A stretch of DNA of 40,371 nt from Sulfitobacter sp. Its GTDB lineage: Bacteria; Pseudomonadota; Alphaproteobacteria; Rhodobacterales; Rhodobacteraceae. The notes below the pieces were generated by a model that was not told the DNA's origin, made no database searches, and saw nothing but the letters and a program-made list of their open reading frames with translations. The first letter of the stretch is position 1. Each line of letters begins with the position of its first letter. This document shows positions 1 through 8,433 of the stretch, in pieces. Made by a program: the position numbers and the translations under genes. The stretch is taken from assembly GCA_013002405.1 (NCBI GenBank), contig JABDKA010000101.1:1-40371 (forward strand), in the 5' to 3' direction.

Positions 1-1526
1 GACATGTAGAGAGCCGGAACCAGACCGTGCCAGATCTTGAAATAAGCCTTCGGGACCTCGGCCGCGGTGCCCAGCAGGGAGGAGGTAACCAGTTTCACAA
101 AGGGCTCCGCCAGGAAGGGCGCGCAGCCGATGACGACGACCAGCACCACCAACAGGGCAGGTGGCCCCCACATGCCGAATCCGGGGTCATGGGGCTTGGC
201 CGGATAGTCGTCGCGCACCGGGCCAAGGAAGGCATGACCGATCAGGCGGAAACAGTAGGCGGCCGAGAAGAGGGAGCCGATGACGGCCAGCGCTGGCACC
301 AGCATGGGTGAGTTGAAAAGCACTGTATGGTTGGCCTCTTCCAGCATCATTTCCTTGGACAGGAAGCCGTTGAGGAAGGGGATACCGGCCATCGAAAGGG
401 CCGCCAGCGTGGCGATGACGAAGGTCACAGGCATGAGCCTCCGCAGGCCGCCCAGGCGGCGGATGTCGCGGGTATGCGCCTCATGGTCGATGATGCCCGC
501 TGACATGAAGAGCGCGGCCTTGAAGGTGGCGTGGTTGAGGATGTGAAAAACTGCTGCCATGGCCCCAAAAGCCGTGCCGGTACCCAGCAGCATGGTGATG
601 AGGCCGAGGTGCGATACGGTGGAGAAAGCGAGGAGCGCCTTCAGATCGTGTTTGAAGAAGGCGATCACCGCCCCCAGCACCATCGTCACCAGCCCCGCCG
701 TGGTGACAATGACGAACCATTCCGGCGTCCCAGACAGGACCGGCCAGAGCCGCGCCATGAGGAAGATCCCCGCCTTGACCATGGTGGCTGAGTGCAGGTA
801 GGCCGAAACCGGTGTGGGGGCCGCCATGGCGTGGGGCAGCCAGAAGTGGAAGGGGAACTGCGCTGACTTGGTGAAACAACCCAGCAGGATGAGCAGGAGC
901 GCGGGCAGATAGAGGGAACTCTCCTGCACGACCTCGCGGTTCTGCAGGATCACGCTGAGATCGTAGGAACCCGCGATATTGCCGAGGATCAGCATACCAC
1001 CGATCAGGGCAAGGCCCCCCATGCCGGTCACGGCCAGCGCCATGCGGGCACCCTGACGGCCTTCGGGCAGGTGCTTCCAGTAGCCAATCAGAAGGAACGA
1101 GGAGAGCGATGTCAGCTCCCAGAAAACCAGCAAAAGCAGGACGTTGTCGGACAGGACGATGCCTACCATCGCCCCCTGGAAGAGGAGAAGGTAAGTAAAG
1201 AACTCCCCCATATTGTCTTCGCGCGCGAGGTAGTAGCGCCCGTAGGTGATGATCAGAAGGCCGATGCCCAGGATCAGGAAGGCAAAGAAGAAGCCCAGCC
1301 CGTCCAGCATCAGATTCACGTTCATCCCCAGGGAGGGAAGCCAGTCAACGCCCGTGGTCACCACCTCTCCGGCCAGTACGCTGGGCAGGTTCGTCAAAAG
1401 CCCGATGAAGGCCGCAAGCGTGACGGTAAAGGTAACCCCGGCACAGGCCTGTCTGCCCGCCGAGTTCATCAATCCGGGCAACAAAGCGCCCAGAAAGGGC
1501 AAGGCGACGACAAGGAAGAGGGACAC
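1..1526 (-). CDS. mrpA: Na+/H+ antiporter subunit A (MrpA/MnhA/PhaA), N-terminal part
   Basis: Largest subunit of the multi-subunit Mrp monovalent cation/proton antiporter, an inner-membrane complex related to the NuoL/M/N antiporter-like subunits of complex I. The frame is open from a GTG at 1526 to the left edge (about 508 residues), so the C-terminus is missing. GTG is chosen because AGGAG lies a few bases upstream. The translation is almost entirely membrane segments. It holds WELTSLSSFLLIGYW with Glu137, FTKSAQFPFHFWLP with Lys220, HDLKALLAFSTVSHLG and the stretch following FKAALFMSAGI; Glu137 and Lys220 match the conserved charged pair of the family. The 'HEAHTRDIRRLGG' motif fits MrpA rather than MrpD. 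The full protein would normally be 750-950 residues, with the other mrp genes expected beyond the left edge. Role in salt and pH homeostasis is family knowledge. Confidence 0.9.
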   Translation of the reverse strand, partial: MSLFLVVALPFLGALLPGLMNSAGRQACAGVTFTVTLAAFIGLLTNLPSVLAGEVVTTGVDWLPSLGMNVNLMLDGLGFFFAFLILGIGLLIITYGRYYLAREDNMGEFFTYLLLFQGAMVGIVLSDNVLLLLVFWELTSLSSFLLIGYWKHLPEGRQGARMALAVTGMGGLALIGGMLILGNIAGSYDLSVILQNREVVQESSLYLPALLLILLGCFTKSAQFPFHFWLPHAMAAPTPVSAYLHSATMVKAGIFLMARLWPVLSGTPEWFVIVTTAGLVTMVLGAVIAFFKHDLKALLAFSTVSHLGLITMLLGTGTAFGAMAAVFHILNHATFKAALFMSAGIIDHEAHTRDIRRLGGLRRLMPVTFVIATLAALSMAGIPFLNGFLSKEMMLEEANHTVLFNSPMLVPALAVIGSLFSAAYCFRLIGHAFLGPVRDDYPAKPHDPGFGMWGPPALLVVLVVVIGCAPFLAEPFVKLVTSSLLGTAAEVPKAYFKIWHGLVPALYM

Positions 1527-1946
1527 GCGAACTCCTGATCTGGGGCCTGAGGTTCGGACATATCTGTGTCAAATGACGTGGAGACTCAAGCGAAACCGGA
1601 CGAGAATCGTCAAGAATTGGGGGGTGGCGGTGGCGGAAGATATTGGAGCGAGTGGAGTCCTGGGCCTTCGAAAGCGATCGTCTTGTGCTTTGCTGTGCTG
1701 AAGGCGGAGGCCTTGGTTCGTTTAGGGCCTATGCCCGATCTGAACCCACCTGGCAGTGAATTGCCGGATCAGACCTCTCTTCGATACAGCGGCCATTCGC
1801 GCTACCTGATGCGCTCGAAATACAGCGGGCAGGTGCTTCACTCTTGGCCTTCGCCCGGCTTTGACCGCGCCGTAAACTCCACCAAGGGGGAACTTTGGCC
1901 AAGGAGGGGCACGTCTGCTCCGCTGCCGTCAGAAGTCTGCGTCAGG
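1527..1946. other. Gap between xylB and mrpA, no gene seen
   Basis: This 420-base stretch separates the xylulokinase stop from the mrpA start. No reading frame in it shows coherent domain-like sequence; the plus-strand frame covering 1566-1982 is low in complexity and runs into the antisense of xylB. It presumably holds the mrp promoter on the minus strand, but I could not find a convincing -35/-10 pair, and no hairpin with a T-run follows xylB. Confidence 0.5.
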
Positions 1947-3398
1947 CTACTCAAGCAGACTGCGCGCTTCTCTCACGCCTAGATAGAAGGCGCGGTAGGC
2001 CGCCAGTTTTCTGCTCAGGCGCGGCATCGCCGAGACCTGAGGTTCAAACCACGCCCGCGTGATGGGTTTCCTGGCAACCTCTTTCATTGGGCATGCCTCT
2101 GACGCGATCTGGGCCAGCCGCGCTGCGCCAAGTGCCGGTCCGATATCGGATCCGTCGCTTCGTCCGATCTGGCAATTCAGGATATCAGCGATGGTTTGCA
2201 TCAGCAGGTCGCTTCGCGTGCCACCACCGATCGCCAGAAGCGTTTCGACGGATGTTCCGGCTTGTTCAAGCGCACCGGCAGCATCGGCGAAGGAAAAGGC
2301 GATCGCCTCCGTCACCGCCCGCATGAGACTGCCGTGGCTGGTGGTTTCACTGAGGCCGTAGAAACCGGCTCTCAGCGTCGTATCTCCGTGCGGCGTACGC
2401 TCTCCCGAAAGGTAGGGCAGGAAAAGCAGATTGTCCGGGTCGGACGCCGCAGCCTCCTCAAGCAGGTCTACAATGGGTCGGTCGAGCAACTCCGCGAGCC
2501 AGGCCATCGGTCTTGCACCGTTCAGCATGGCAGCCATGTTGAACCAATAGCCCGCATGGGTGTGGGCGTAGGCGTGAATGCGGCTTTCGACGTTTGGTCT
2601 GTACTGATCCTGCGTGACGAAAAGCTGGCCCGACGTTCCCAGTGAAATGAAACCGTCTCCCTGTTCGACCGCGCCAATACCCACGGCCCCTGCGGCGGCG
2701 TCACCTGCACCTGTCGACACCGGTAATCCGGCATCGAGGCCCAGCAGCTCTGCCACCTCCGGCAACAGATACCCGGCGATCTCAGTTCCGAAGCGGATCT
2801 GCGGCAACCATTCCGGAGAGGTCGCGCTGATCTCACACATGCGTTGTGACCAGGACCCGGTGCGCTGGTCGAACCAGGAGGTGCCCGCGGCATCGGATGG
2901 ATCTGTGACCCTTTCACCGTGCAATTGAAGACCGATAAAGTCCTTCGGAAGAAGGATATGAGCGATCCGCGCATGGATCCGAGGTTCGTGCCGCGAGAGC
3001 CAGAGGATTTTCGGCGCCGTGAAGCCCGCCATAGGCCAGACACCGGTGATCTCTCCAACGGAAGGCTCATCGCTCAAAAGCTGGGTACACTCAGCTTCGG
3101 CCCGGGAATCGTTCCACAGAATGGCAGGGCGCAGGGGGCGGTTGTGATGGTCGAGAAGGACCGCACCGTGCATCTGGCCGGACAGCCCAATGCCCCTGAT
3201 CAACCGCCGCATCGCCGGATCGTGCGCGCCTATCGCGGCACAGGTTGCCTGCCACCAATCCTCGCAGCTCTGCTCGCTCGCGCCTTCGAAGGGGTGTTGA
3301 AGAGGGTAGGCCCGTTCAGTTGTCGCGACAACCGTCCCCTCTGGCGCGATGATGCAGGTTTTGACCGCTGAAGTGCCGAGATCAATGCCTAGGTACAA
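1947..3398 (-). CDS. xylB: Xylulokinase
   Basis: FGGY-family sugar kinase that phosphorylates D-xylulose to D-xylulose 5-phosphate for the pentose phosphate pathway (cytoplasmic). The 483 residues match the usual length (E. coli XylB is 484). The N-terminus MYLGIDLGTSAVK carries Asp6 of the ATPase fold, SGQMHGAVLLD is the XylB substrate loop, GAGDAAAG places the catalytic Asp at 233 as in E. coli, and GGGTRSDLL is the C-terminal adenosine motif. The start is a TTG with AAGGAAGGG seven bases upstream; no ATG lies near the conserved N-terminus. No xylose or polyol transporter, isomerase or regulator is beside it, so the in vivo substrate could be any pathway feeding xylulose (sorbitol, arabitol, xylitol). 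Family assignment is firm; exact sugar less so. Confidence 0.92.
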   Translation of the reverse strand: MYLGIDLGTSAVKTCIIAPEGTVVATTERAYPLQHPFEGASEQSCEDWWQATCAAIGAHDPAMRRLIRGIGLSGQMHGAVLLDHHNRPLRPAILWNDSRAEAECTQLLSDEPSVGEITGVWPMAGFTAPKILWLSRHEPRIHARIAHILLPKDFIGLQLHGERVTDPSDAAGTSWFDQRTGSWSQRMCEISATSPEWLPQIRFGTEIAGYLLPEVAELLGLDAGLPVSTGAGDAAAGAVGIGAVEQGDGFISLGTSGQLFVTQDQYRPNVESRIHAYAHTHAGYWFNMAAMLNGARPMAWLAELLDRPIVDLLEEAAASDPDNLLFLPYLSGERTPHGDTTLRAGFYGLSETTSHGSLMRAVTEAIAFSFADAAGALEQAGTSVETLLAIGGGTRSDLLMQTIADILNCQIGRSDGSDIGPALGAARLAQIASEACPMKEVARKPITRAWFEPQVSAMPRLSRKLAAYRAFYLGVREARSLLE

Positions 3399-3988
3399 GG
3401 TTTTTCCCTTCCTTAAGCGGCTGGATTCTCGGGTGCGCGATGCAGCCGCAGCCTAACGCGGTTGTTCGACTTGAAGAGCTACAACGTTGCTCGCGCCAAA
3501 TTTTGCCGACTTTTGGTGAATACGTTCTGACCGCACGGGCGGAGCGGTTGGGGGGTTTGCGACCGAATATATGAGAAACTCAAAAGTGCGCAACATGGAA
3601 GAGCTTGCGCCCACCAGACCACTTGCGTCTTGGGCAAATCGCCCGGGATTGTCACGATTGCCGAAACCATGTCCCACCCCGGCATTCGTGTCTTTTTGCA
3701 CCGCGTGGTCGCAAAGGAGATCGCTCCGCACGTCGCCCAGCCATGATCCGGCAACCAAACTTCAACTGATCGCCCGACGCTTTTCCAACCCGAAAATCGC
3801 TGACACTACCCGACCCGTCGCCTTTGGGGGATTGAGCCACCAACCGGCTTTCGATCAGTTGGTCGGGGGATCGGCGGCCTATTCCTTCTACGATAAGAAC
3901 TCCGCCGGACGGGTCCAGGCACCCGATGACATGCGCCGCATCGCAAATGAGATATCAGCGTTCCACCTTGAGGGGCCTCCAGAACCCG
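3399..3988. other. 590-base gap upstream of xylB, possible gene remnant
   Basis: No intact gene is supported. Protein-like segments appear in different plus-strand frames: one near 3646-3742 reads SHPGIRVFLHRVVAKEIAPH and then hits a stop; another, about 3823-4008, reads DQLVGGSAAYSFYDKNSAGR followed by VQAPDDMRRIANEISAFHLE and ends in TAG. Both have GC-biased third positions, which could mean a decayed gene with frameshifts. I cannot assign a family. A GCGGCTG...CAGCCGC inverted repeat (3417-3423 and 3443-3449) lies just upstream of xylB and could be an operator. All of this is weak. Confidence 0.3.
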
Positions 3989-4015
3989 AAAAAGCCCCGC
4001 GCAGGTAGCGCGGGG
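3989..4015 (-). terminator. Rho-independent terminator of the HtrA gene
   Basis: On the minus strand a perfect 8-bp stem (CCCCGCGC at 4015-4008, GCGCGGGG at 4002-3995) with a 5-base loop is followed by CTTTTTC. It lies about 50 bases past the HtrA stop at 4066. On the plus strand no T-run follows, so it acts in the minus direction. Confidence 0.85.
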
Positions 4016-4022
4016 ATAGTTG

Positions 4023-4057
4023 GACCCCGGTCAAGGGGGCAGCGATCGACCGGGGTC
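4023..4057. repeat. Perfect 10-bp inverted repeat after the HtrA stop
   Basis: GACCCCGGTC (4023-4032) and GACCGGGGTC (4048-4057) can form a hairpin with a 15-base loop in the HtrA mRNA between its stop codon and the T-run terminator. It may stabilise the 3' end or be a second, T-less termination element. Confidence 0.6.
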
Positions 4058-4065
4058 TGGGCGGG

Positions 4066-5163
4066 TTACGCTGCTTTGGGTTTCAGCGCACCTACCGTCA
4101 CGTCGAGCGTGACCTCTTTGCCCTTGCGCAGCACGGTGACCGTGGTGGCCTTTTCGGGCGTCGTTGTGGCAACCGCGCGGGTCAGGTCGCGCAGTTCCTC
4201 AATCTCGGTCCCGCCGAAGGAGAGGATGATATCGCCTTGCTTCAGGCCCGCTTTCTTCGCTGGGCTGTCGTCGCTCACGGCTTCGATCACGGCGCCCTTG
4301 GGGGCCTCGTAGCCGAGGACGTTGGCCACTTCCTGGGACATGGGTTTGATCTGCACGCCCAGCCAGCCGCGCATGATCTTACCGTCGTCGGCCAGGTCCG
4401 CGACAACCGTCTGCACGAGGTCGGAGGGCACGGCAAAGCCAATCCCGACGGAGCCGCCGCCCGGCGAGATGATGGCCGTGTTCACGCCGATCACTTCACC
4501 CGCGTTGTTAAAGAGCGGACCGCCCGAGTTGCCCCGGTTAATGGCCGCGTCGGTCTGGATGAAGTCATCGAAAGGGCCGGAATTGATGTTCCGCGACAGG
4601 GCCGAGATGATGCCGGAAGTGACAGTCCCGCCCAGGCCGAAGGGGTTGCCCACCGCCACCACCTCGTCACCCACGCGCAGGCCTTCGGAGGTGCCGAAGG
4701 AAACGGTGGGCAGCTCCACATCCGCCTCAACCTTCAACAAAGCGATGTCTGTCATGGGATCGCTGCCCACGACTTCCGCCTCAAAGCTGCGGCCGTCAGC
4801 CAGTTTGACGGTAACCGTCTCGGCCCCTGCAACGACGTGATGGTTGGTTACGATCTGGCCCTCATCGGAGATGATGAAGCCGGACCCCAGGCCACCACGG
4901 GGCGCACCCTGGCCGGGTGTCAGGCCTTCGAAGCGGCGGCGCAGTTCGTCGGGCAACCCTTCGGGCAGGACACCGGACATTTGTTGTGCCTTGGCGGTCA
5001 CCTCGATGAAGACAACGGCGGGCGAGACTTCCTCGACCAGATCAGCGTAGCCGCCCGGCGGCACGGCAAGGGCGGCGGTCGGTGCTACGGTAAGTGCGGT
5101 AGAGGAGATCAAAGCGGCGCTGAGGGCCAGCGCGGCGCTCCCTTTGGTCAGAATTGAACGCAT
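4066..5163 (-). CDS. HtrA/Deg-type periplasmic serine protease, single PDZ
   Basis: Trypsin-like protease of the DegP/DegQ/DegS family that degrades or senses misfolded envelope proteins. The N-terminus has a signal peptide with a likely cut after ALA (residue 33), placing the enzyme in the periplasm. The catalytic triad is visible: His109 in TNHHVV, Asp139 in MTDIALLKV and Ser213 in RGNSGGPLF. One PDZ domain follows (about 264-360, beginning RGWLGVQI). At 365 residues and with one PDZ domain it is shorter than DegP/DegQ (two PDZ) and closer in build to DegS or HhoA, although it has a cleavable-looking signal. ATG start with AAGGAA upstream. It is divergent from the two-component genes at 5314, suggesting control by them, and ends at a strong terminator. 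Confidence 0.92.
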   Translation of the reverse strand: MRSILTKGSAALALSAALISSTALTVAPTAALAVPPGGYADLVEEVSPAVVFIEVTAKAQQMSGVLPEGLPDELRRRFEGLTPGQGAPRGGLGSGFIISDEGQIVTNHHVVAGAETVTVKLADGRSFEAEVVGSDPMTDIALLKVEADVELPTVSFGTSEGLRVGDEVVAVGNPFGLGGTVTSGIISALSRNINSGPFDDFIQTDAAINRGNSGGPLFNNAGEVIGVNTAIISPGGGSVGIGFAVPSDLVQTVVADLADDGKIMRGWLGVQIKPMSQEVANVLGYEAPKGAVIEAVSDDSPAKKAGLKQGDIILSFGGTEIEELRDLTRAVATTTPEKATTVTVLRKGKEVTLDVTVGALKPKAA

Positions 5164-5313
5164 TCGAGTGTTCCTTGTTTTTCACTTTGCAGCGCTCAGA
5201 TAACGGGCCTGCCTTACAGGCTTCCCTGTCAGGCTATACAATTATGTAAGGAAGGCTCCCGCGCCCGGAGCCTTGACTATATAGAGGCCTGATCAGGAAC
5301 GGACGGACCGGAC
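5164..5313. promoter_or_regulatory. Divergent control region, htrA / two-component operon
   Basis: This 150-base region must hold promoters for both the protease (leftward) and the regulator (rightward). It contains a perfect 8-bp inverted repeat, AAGGCTCC (5252-5259) and GGAGCCTT (5267-5274), with a 7-base loop and no T-run. It also carries two CAGGCT copies 13 bases apart, the first of which forms GCCTG-N5-CAGGC, near an AT-rich TATACAATTATG stretch. OmpR-type regulators often bind direct repeats of about this spacing, so autoregulation is plausible but unproven. Confidence 0.45.
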
Positions 5314-5985
5314 ATGAAACTGCTCGTTGTCGAAGATGACGCCACAACAGGCACCTACATCGCGCGCGGCCTGCGCGAGGAGGGGCATGCCGTGGATCTG
5401 GTGAGTGACGGCAAGTCGGGACTGATTGAGGCGACATCGGGCAATTACGACGTTCTGGTGCTGGACCGAATGTTGCCGGAAGTGGACGGTCTGACCCTGC
5501 TCAAGACGCTGCGTGCGGCGGGGAACGTGACGCCCACGCTGCTGCTGACGGCGATGGGTGACGTGGAGGACCGGATCGAGGGGTTGCAGGCGGGGGCGGA
5601 TGACTACCTCGCCAAGCCCTTCGTCTTCGGTGAGCTGTCTGCGCGGGTGGCGGCCCTTGCCCGACGTCCCCAGGCGCAGGAGGCGGAGACGGTGCTGCGC
5701 GCGCAGGATCTGGAGATGAACCTGATCACCCGGAGGGTGAAGCGTGGCGGATGTGAGATCGACCTTTTGCCGCGGGAGTTTGCTTTGCTGGAGCACCTTC
5801 TGCGCCGCAAGGGCCGCGTGCAGACCCGCACGATGCTGCTGGAATCGGTCTGGGACATCTCTTTTGACCCCGGCACCAACGTGGTTGAGACCCACATCAG
5901 CCGTCTGCGCGCCAAGGTGGACAAGCCCTTCGACAGTGAGTTGATACAAACCGTACGGGGCGCGGGTTACCGGGTGGTTGCGTGA
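5314..5985 (+). CDS. OmpR/PhoB-family response regulator
   Basis: Two-component DNA-binding regulator of 223 residues. The receiver domain (1-115) has the acidic pocket Glu7-Asp8-Asp9, phospho-acceptor Asp51 in VLVLDRMLP, Thr79 and Lys101 in the YLAKPF motif. The C-terminal winged helix (about 125-222) ends in VETHISRLRAKVDKPF...VRGAGYRV, typical of the OmpR class. It overlaps the next gene by GTGA (5982-5985), so the kinase is translationally coupled and is its likely partner. The divergent protease suggests an envelope-stress regulon. Sequence resembles the QseB/CusR/PhoP group, but the signal cannot be read from sequence, so no symbol is given. Confidence 0.93.
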   Translation: MKLLVVEDDATTGTYIARGLREEGHAVDLVSDGKSGLIEATSGNYDVLVLDRMLPEVDGLTLLKTLRAAGNVTPTLLLTAMGDVEDRIEGLQAGADDYLAKPFVFGELSARVAALARRPQAQEAETVLRAQDLEMNLITRRVKRGGCEIDLLPREFALLEHLLRRKGRVQTRTMLLESVWDISFDPGTNVVETHISRLRAKVDKPFDSELIQTVRGAGYRVVA

Positions 5986-7316
5986 AGAAGCTCTGGCGCT
6001 CCATGCCCCTGCGGCTGGCGATCCTGCTGGTCGCGCTCTTTGCTGCAGTCAGTCTGGTGAGCCTTGTCGCCAGCTATGCCTTCACCCAACGGTCATTTGA
6101 GCAGTCCATCCGTGCCGACCTGCGGCAGGACCTTGCAGGCTTTCGCGCTGCGCCCAACGCCCGTGCGGTGGCCCTTCTGGTCGAAGCGGAATCGCGCGAG
6201 GCTGATCCGAACCGCCTGATCCTGAGCTACATCTCCCCCTCCGGCCGGATCTACGGCAATGGTGCCATCGCGCGCGACGATGAGGGGTTTCACATCATCT
6301 CGCTCGATCCCGCGCGATCCGAGTTCGAGGGGGCCTATCTTTCGCTGACCGATACACTGCACGGCGGCCTGATCACGGTGGCCCGCAGTCGGGCAGAGAT
6401 CCGGGCACTGGGCACGGTTTTTCTCAACATCTTGCTCCTGTCGCTTCTGCCCACCGTGCTGATCGCCCTGGGCGGCGGTCTGGTTTTGGCCCGCCGGTCC
6501 AAGCGGCATGTGGAGGTCATGAGCCGGGCGCTGGATCGGATGACCAGCGGTGATCTGGGCGCGCGGGTACAGATCGGGCCACGTTGGTCCGACGATTTGA
6601 GGGAGATTGGCGGCAAGCTGAACCAGATGGCGGGTGCCCAGGAGAGCGCGACGCTGGCCCTCAAGCAGGTCTCCTCCGACATCGCCCACGATCTCAAGAC
6701 GCCGCTGCAGCGGGTGGCGCTCTACCTTGACGATCTGGAACGGCATCTGCCGGAGGAAGGCGAGACTGCCGAACTTGTTCAGAAAAGCCAGACCGAGGTG
6801 GCCGATATGGGCCAGGTCTTTCAGGCATTGCTGCAGTTGGCTCGGGTAGAGGCGGGCTCGCCCAGGGAACGCTTCGCCCCGGTCGATCTGGCGGATATGT
6901 GCTACACGATGGCGGAGGTGTTTGAGCCCACGGCAACCGCACTTGGCCAGTCTCTGACCACCCGTCTGGAAGAGGTTCGACCCGTCGAAGGGGACAAGGC
7001 CCTGCTGGGCCAGATGATCTCGAACCTGATCGAGAATGCGCTGCGCCATTCGCCTCCGGGAAGCGATGTGATCCTTTCCCTCAAGGAACAGGAAGACGGG
7101 ATCCGTCTCACCATTGCCGACACCGGCCCAGGCATCCCCGAAGATGAACGCGACAAGGTGCGCAAGCGGCTTTATCGCCTTGACCGTAGTCGCAACACAC
7201 CTGGCAACGGTCTGGGTCTCAGCCTTGTCGACGCGATCGTCACATTGCACGGGGCGACCCTGACCCTGCAGGACAACGCACCAGGCTTGCGGGCCGAGGT
7301 CACCTTTCCGCGCTGA
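5982..7316 (+). CDS. Sensor histidine kinase
   Basis: Membrane kinase of 444 residues paired with the preceding regulator. Transmembrane helices at about 10-32 and 145-170 enclose a periplasmic sensor loop of about 110 residues. A HAMP linker follows (about 170-225), then the dimerisation helix with phospho-acceptor His236 in DIAHDLKTPLQRV. The ATPase domain has N box NLIENALRHS, G1 box DTGPGIP and G2 box GNGLGLSLV. GTG start inside the GTGA overlap with the regulator. The periplasmic loop shows no recognisable ligand domain; given the adjacent HtrA gene, sensing of envelope damage or ions is an inference. Confidence 0.93.
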   Translation: MKKLWRSMPLRLAILLVALFAAVSLVSLVASYAFTQRSFEQSIRADLRQDLAGFRAAPNARAVALLVEAESREADPNRLILSYISPSGRIYGNGAIARDDEGFHIISLDPARSEFEGAYLSLTDTLHGGLITVARSRAEIRALGTVFLNILLLSLLPTVLIALGGGLVLARRSKRHVEVMSRALDRMTSGDLGARVQIGPRWSDDLREIGGKLNQMAGAQESATLALKQVSSDIAHDLKTPLQRVALYLDDLERHLPEEGETAELVQKSQTEVADMGQVFQALLQLARVEAGSPRERFAPVDLADMCYTMAEVFEPTATALGQSLTTRLEEVRPVEGDKALLGQMISNLIENALRHSPPGSDVILSLKEQEDGIRLTIADTGPGIPEDERDKVRKRLYRLDRSRNTPGNGLGLSLVDAIVTLHGATLTLQDNAPGLRAEVTFPR

Positions 7317-7383
7317 GGCAAACCTTGCCAAATCGGCGAAGCTCTGAGCAGATGCGCGCGACGTCGAGAGAGGGAGCCCCGCG

Positions 7384-8349
7384 ATGCGCGCCATGCAAGT
7401 TACCGCCTACGACCAACCGCTTGAGTTGAAGGAACTGGAACTCCCCGTGCCGGGGCCGGGCGAGGTGCTGGTCAAGGTCGAAACATGCGGGCTGAACTTC
7501 GGTGACACGCTGCTGATCAAGGGCACTTACCAGGAAAAGCCGCCCCTGCCTTTTACCATCGGGATGGAGTTGGCGGGCACCGTCGAGGGGCTGGGCGAGG
7601 GCGTTGAAGGCCTTTCTGTCGGGCAGCGCATTGCCTCCTATACGGGCTTTGGCGGGCTTTCGGAATTCGCCACAATTCCCGCTGACATCTGTGTTCCCAT
7701 CCCGGACAACATGACCTCGGTCGATGCGGCGGCTTTTCTTATCGCCTACGGCACCAGTCATGTGGCACTCGACTATAAGGCCCATCTGAAGCCTGGTGAA
7801 AGGCTACTCGTACTGGGCGCTTCGGGGGGCGTCGGCCTAACGGCGGTGGAATTGGGCAAACTCATGGGCGCCGAAGTCATCGCCTGCGCGCGTGGCGCGG
7901 AAAAGCTGGAGATCTGCCGCAAGGCGGGGGCCGATCATCTGATCAATTCAGACACCGACGACATCCGCCAGATCGTCAAGGACCTGGGCGGGGCGGACGT
8001 GGTCTATGACCCCATCGGCGGCGATCAGTTCAAGGCCGCTCTGCGCGCCTGCAACGCGGAAGCGCGGCTCCTGCCGCTGGGCTTTGCCAGCGGTGAGGTG
8101 CCGCAGATCCCGGCCAACTACCTGCTGGTCAAGAACCTTACCGTGCTGGGCCTTTACTGGGGCGGCTACGCCAAGTTGAACCCCAGGGTCCTGACAGATA
8201 GCTTCCGCACGCTTTTTGACTGGTACGCCGAAGGAAAGCTCACCCCGCATGTCAGCAACGTGCTGCCGCTGGTGGAGGCGAACGCGGGGCTGGACCTGCT
8301 GCGGACCCGCAAGGCCACGGGCAAGGTGGTGATCGAGGTGAACGGTTAG
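7384..8349 (+). CDS. NADPH:quinone oxidoreductase family protein
   Basis: Zinc-independent medium-chain dehydrogenase/reductase of the QOR (zeta-crystallin) type, 321 residues. The GroES-like N-domain runs to about residue 125. The Rossmann domain carries the AxxGxxG-type NADPH loop GASGGVGLTAVELGKLMGA, and there is no zinc-binding cysteine cluster. The family reduces quinones or acts on enoyl-thioester substrates, so the substrate is unknown. ATG at 7384 follows GAGGGAG. It stands alone between the sensor kinase and a convergent transporter gene. Confidence 0.88.
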   Translation: MRAMQVTAYDQPLELKELELPVPGPGEVLVKVETCGLNFGDTLLIKGTYQEKPPLPFTIGMELAGTVEGLGEGVEGLSVGQRIASYTGFGGLSEFATIPADICVPIPDNMTSVDAAAFLIAYGTSHVALDYKAHLKPGERLLVLGASGGVGLTAVELGKLMGAEVIACARGAEKLEICRKAGADHLINSDTDDIRQIVKDLGGADVVYDPIGGDQFKAALRACNAEARLLPLGFASGEVPQIPANYLLVKNLTVLGLYWGGYAKLNPRVLTDSFRTLFDWYAEGKLTPHVSNVLPLVEANAGLDLLRTRKATGKVVIEVNG

Positions 8350-8433
8350 TCCGGACTTTCAGATCAGCGGGGCGCGAGAGCTTTGAGGATCGCCCGGCGA
8401 CGCTGCCCCTATTTCCAAAGCTTCAGCGCGTCC

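Noticed and set aside
1-1526. Assignment as MrpD or NuoL instead of MrpA
   Set aside because: The visible motifs, including HEAHTRDIRRLGG, match MrpA; NuoL and MrpD lack this pattern. The C-terminus would settle it.
1566-1982. Plus-strand open frame in the xylB-mrpA gap
   Set aside because: Starts with a poly-Gly stretch, shows no domain-like sequence and has no supported ribosome site.
4237-5157. 306-codon plus-strand open frame opposite the HtrA gene
   Set aside because: Antisense shadow; the HtrA frame has the full catalytic triad and signal peptide.
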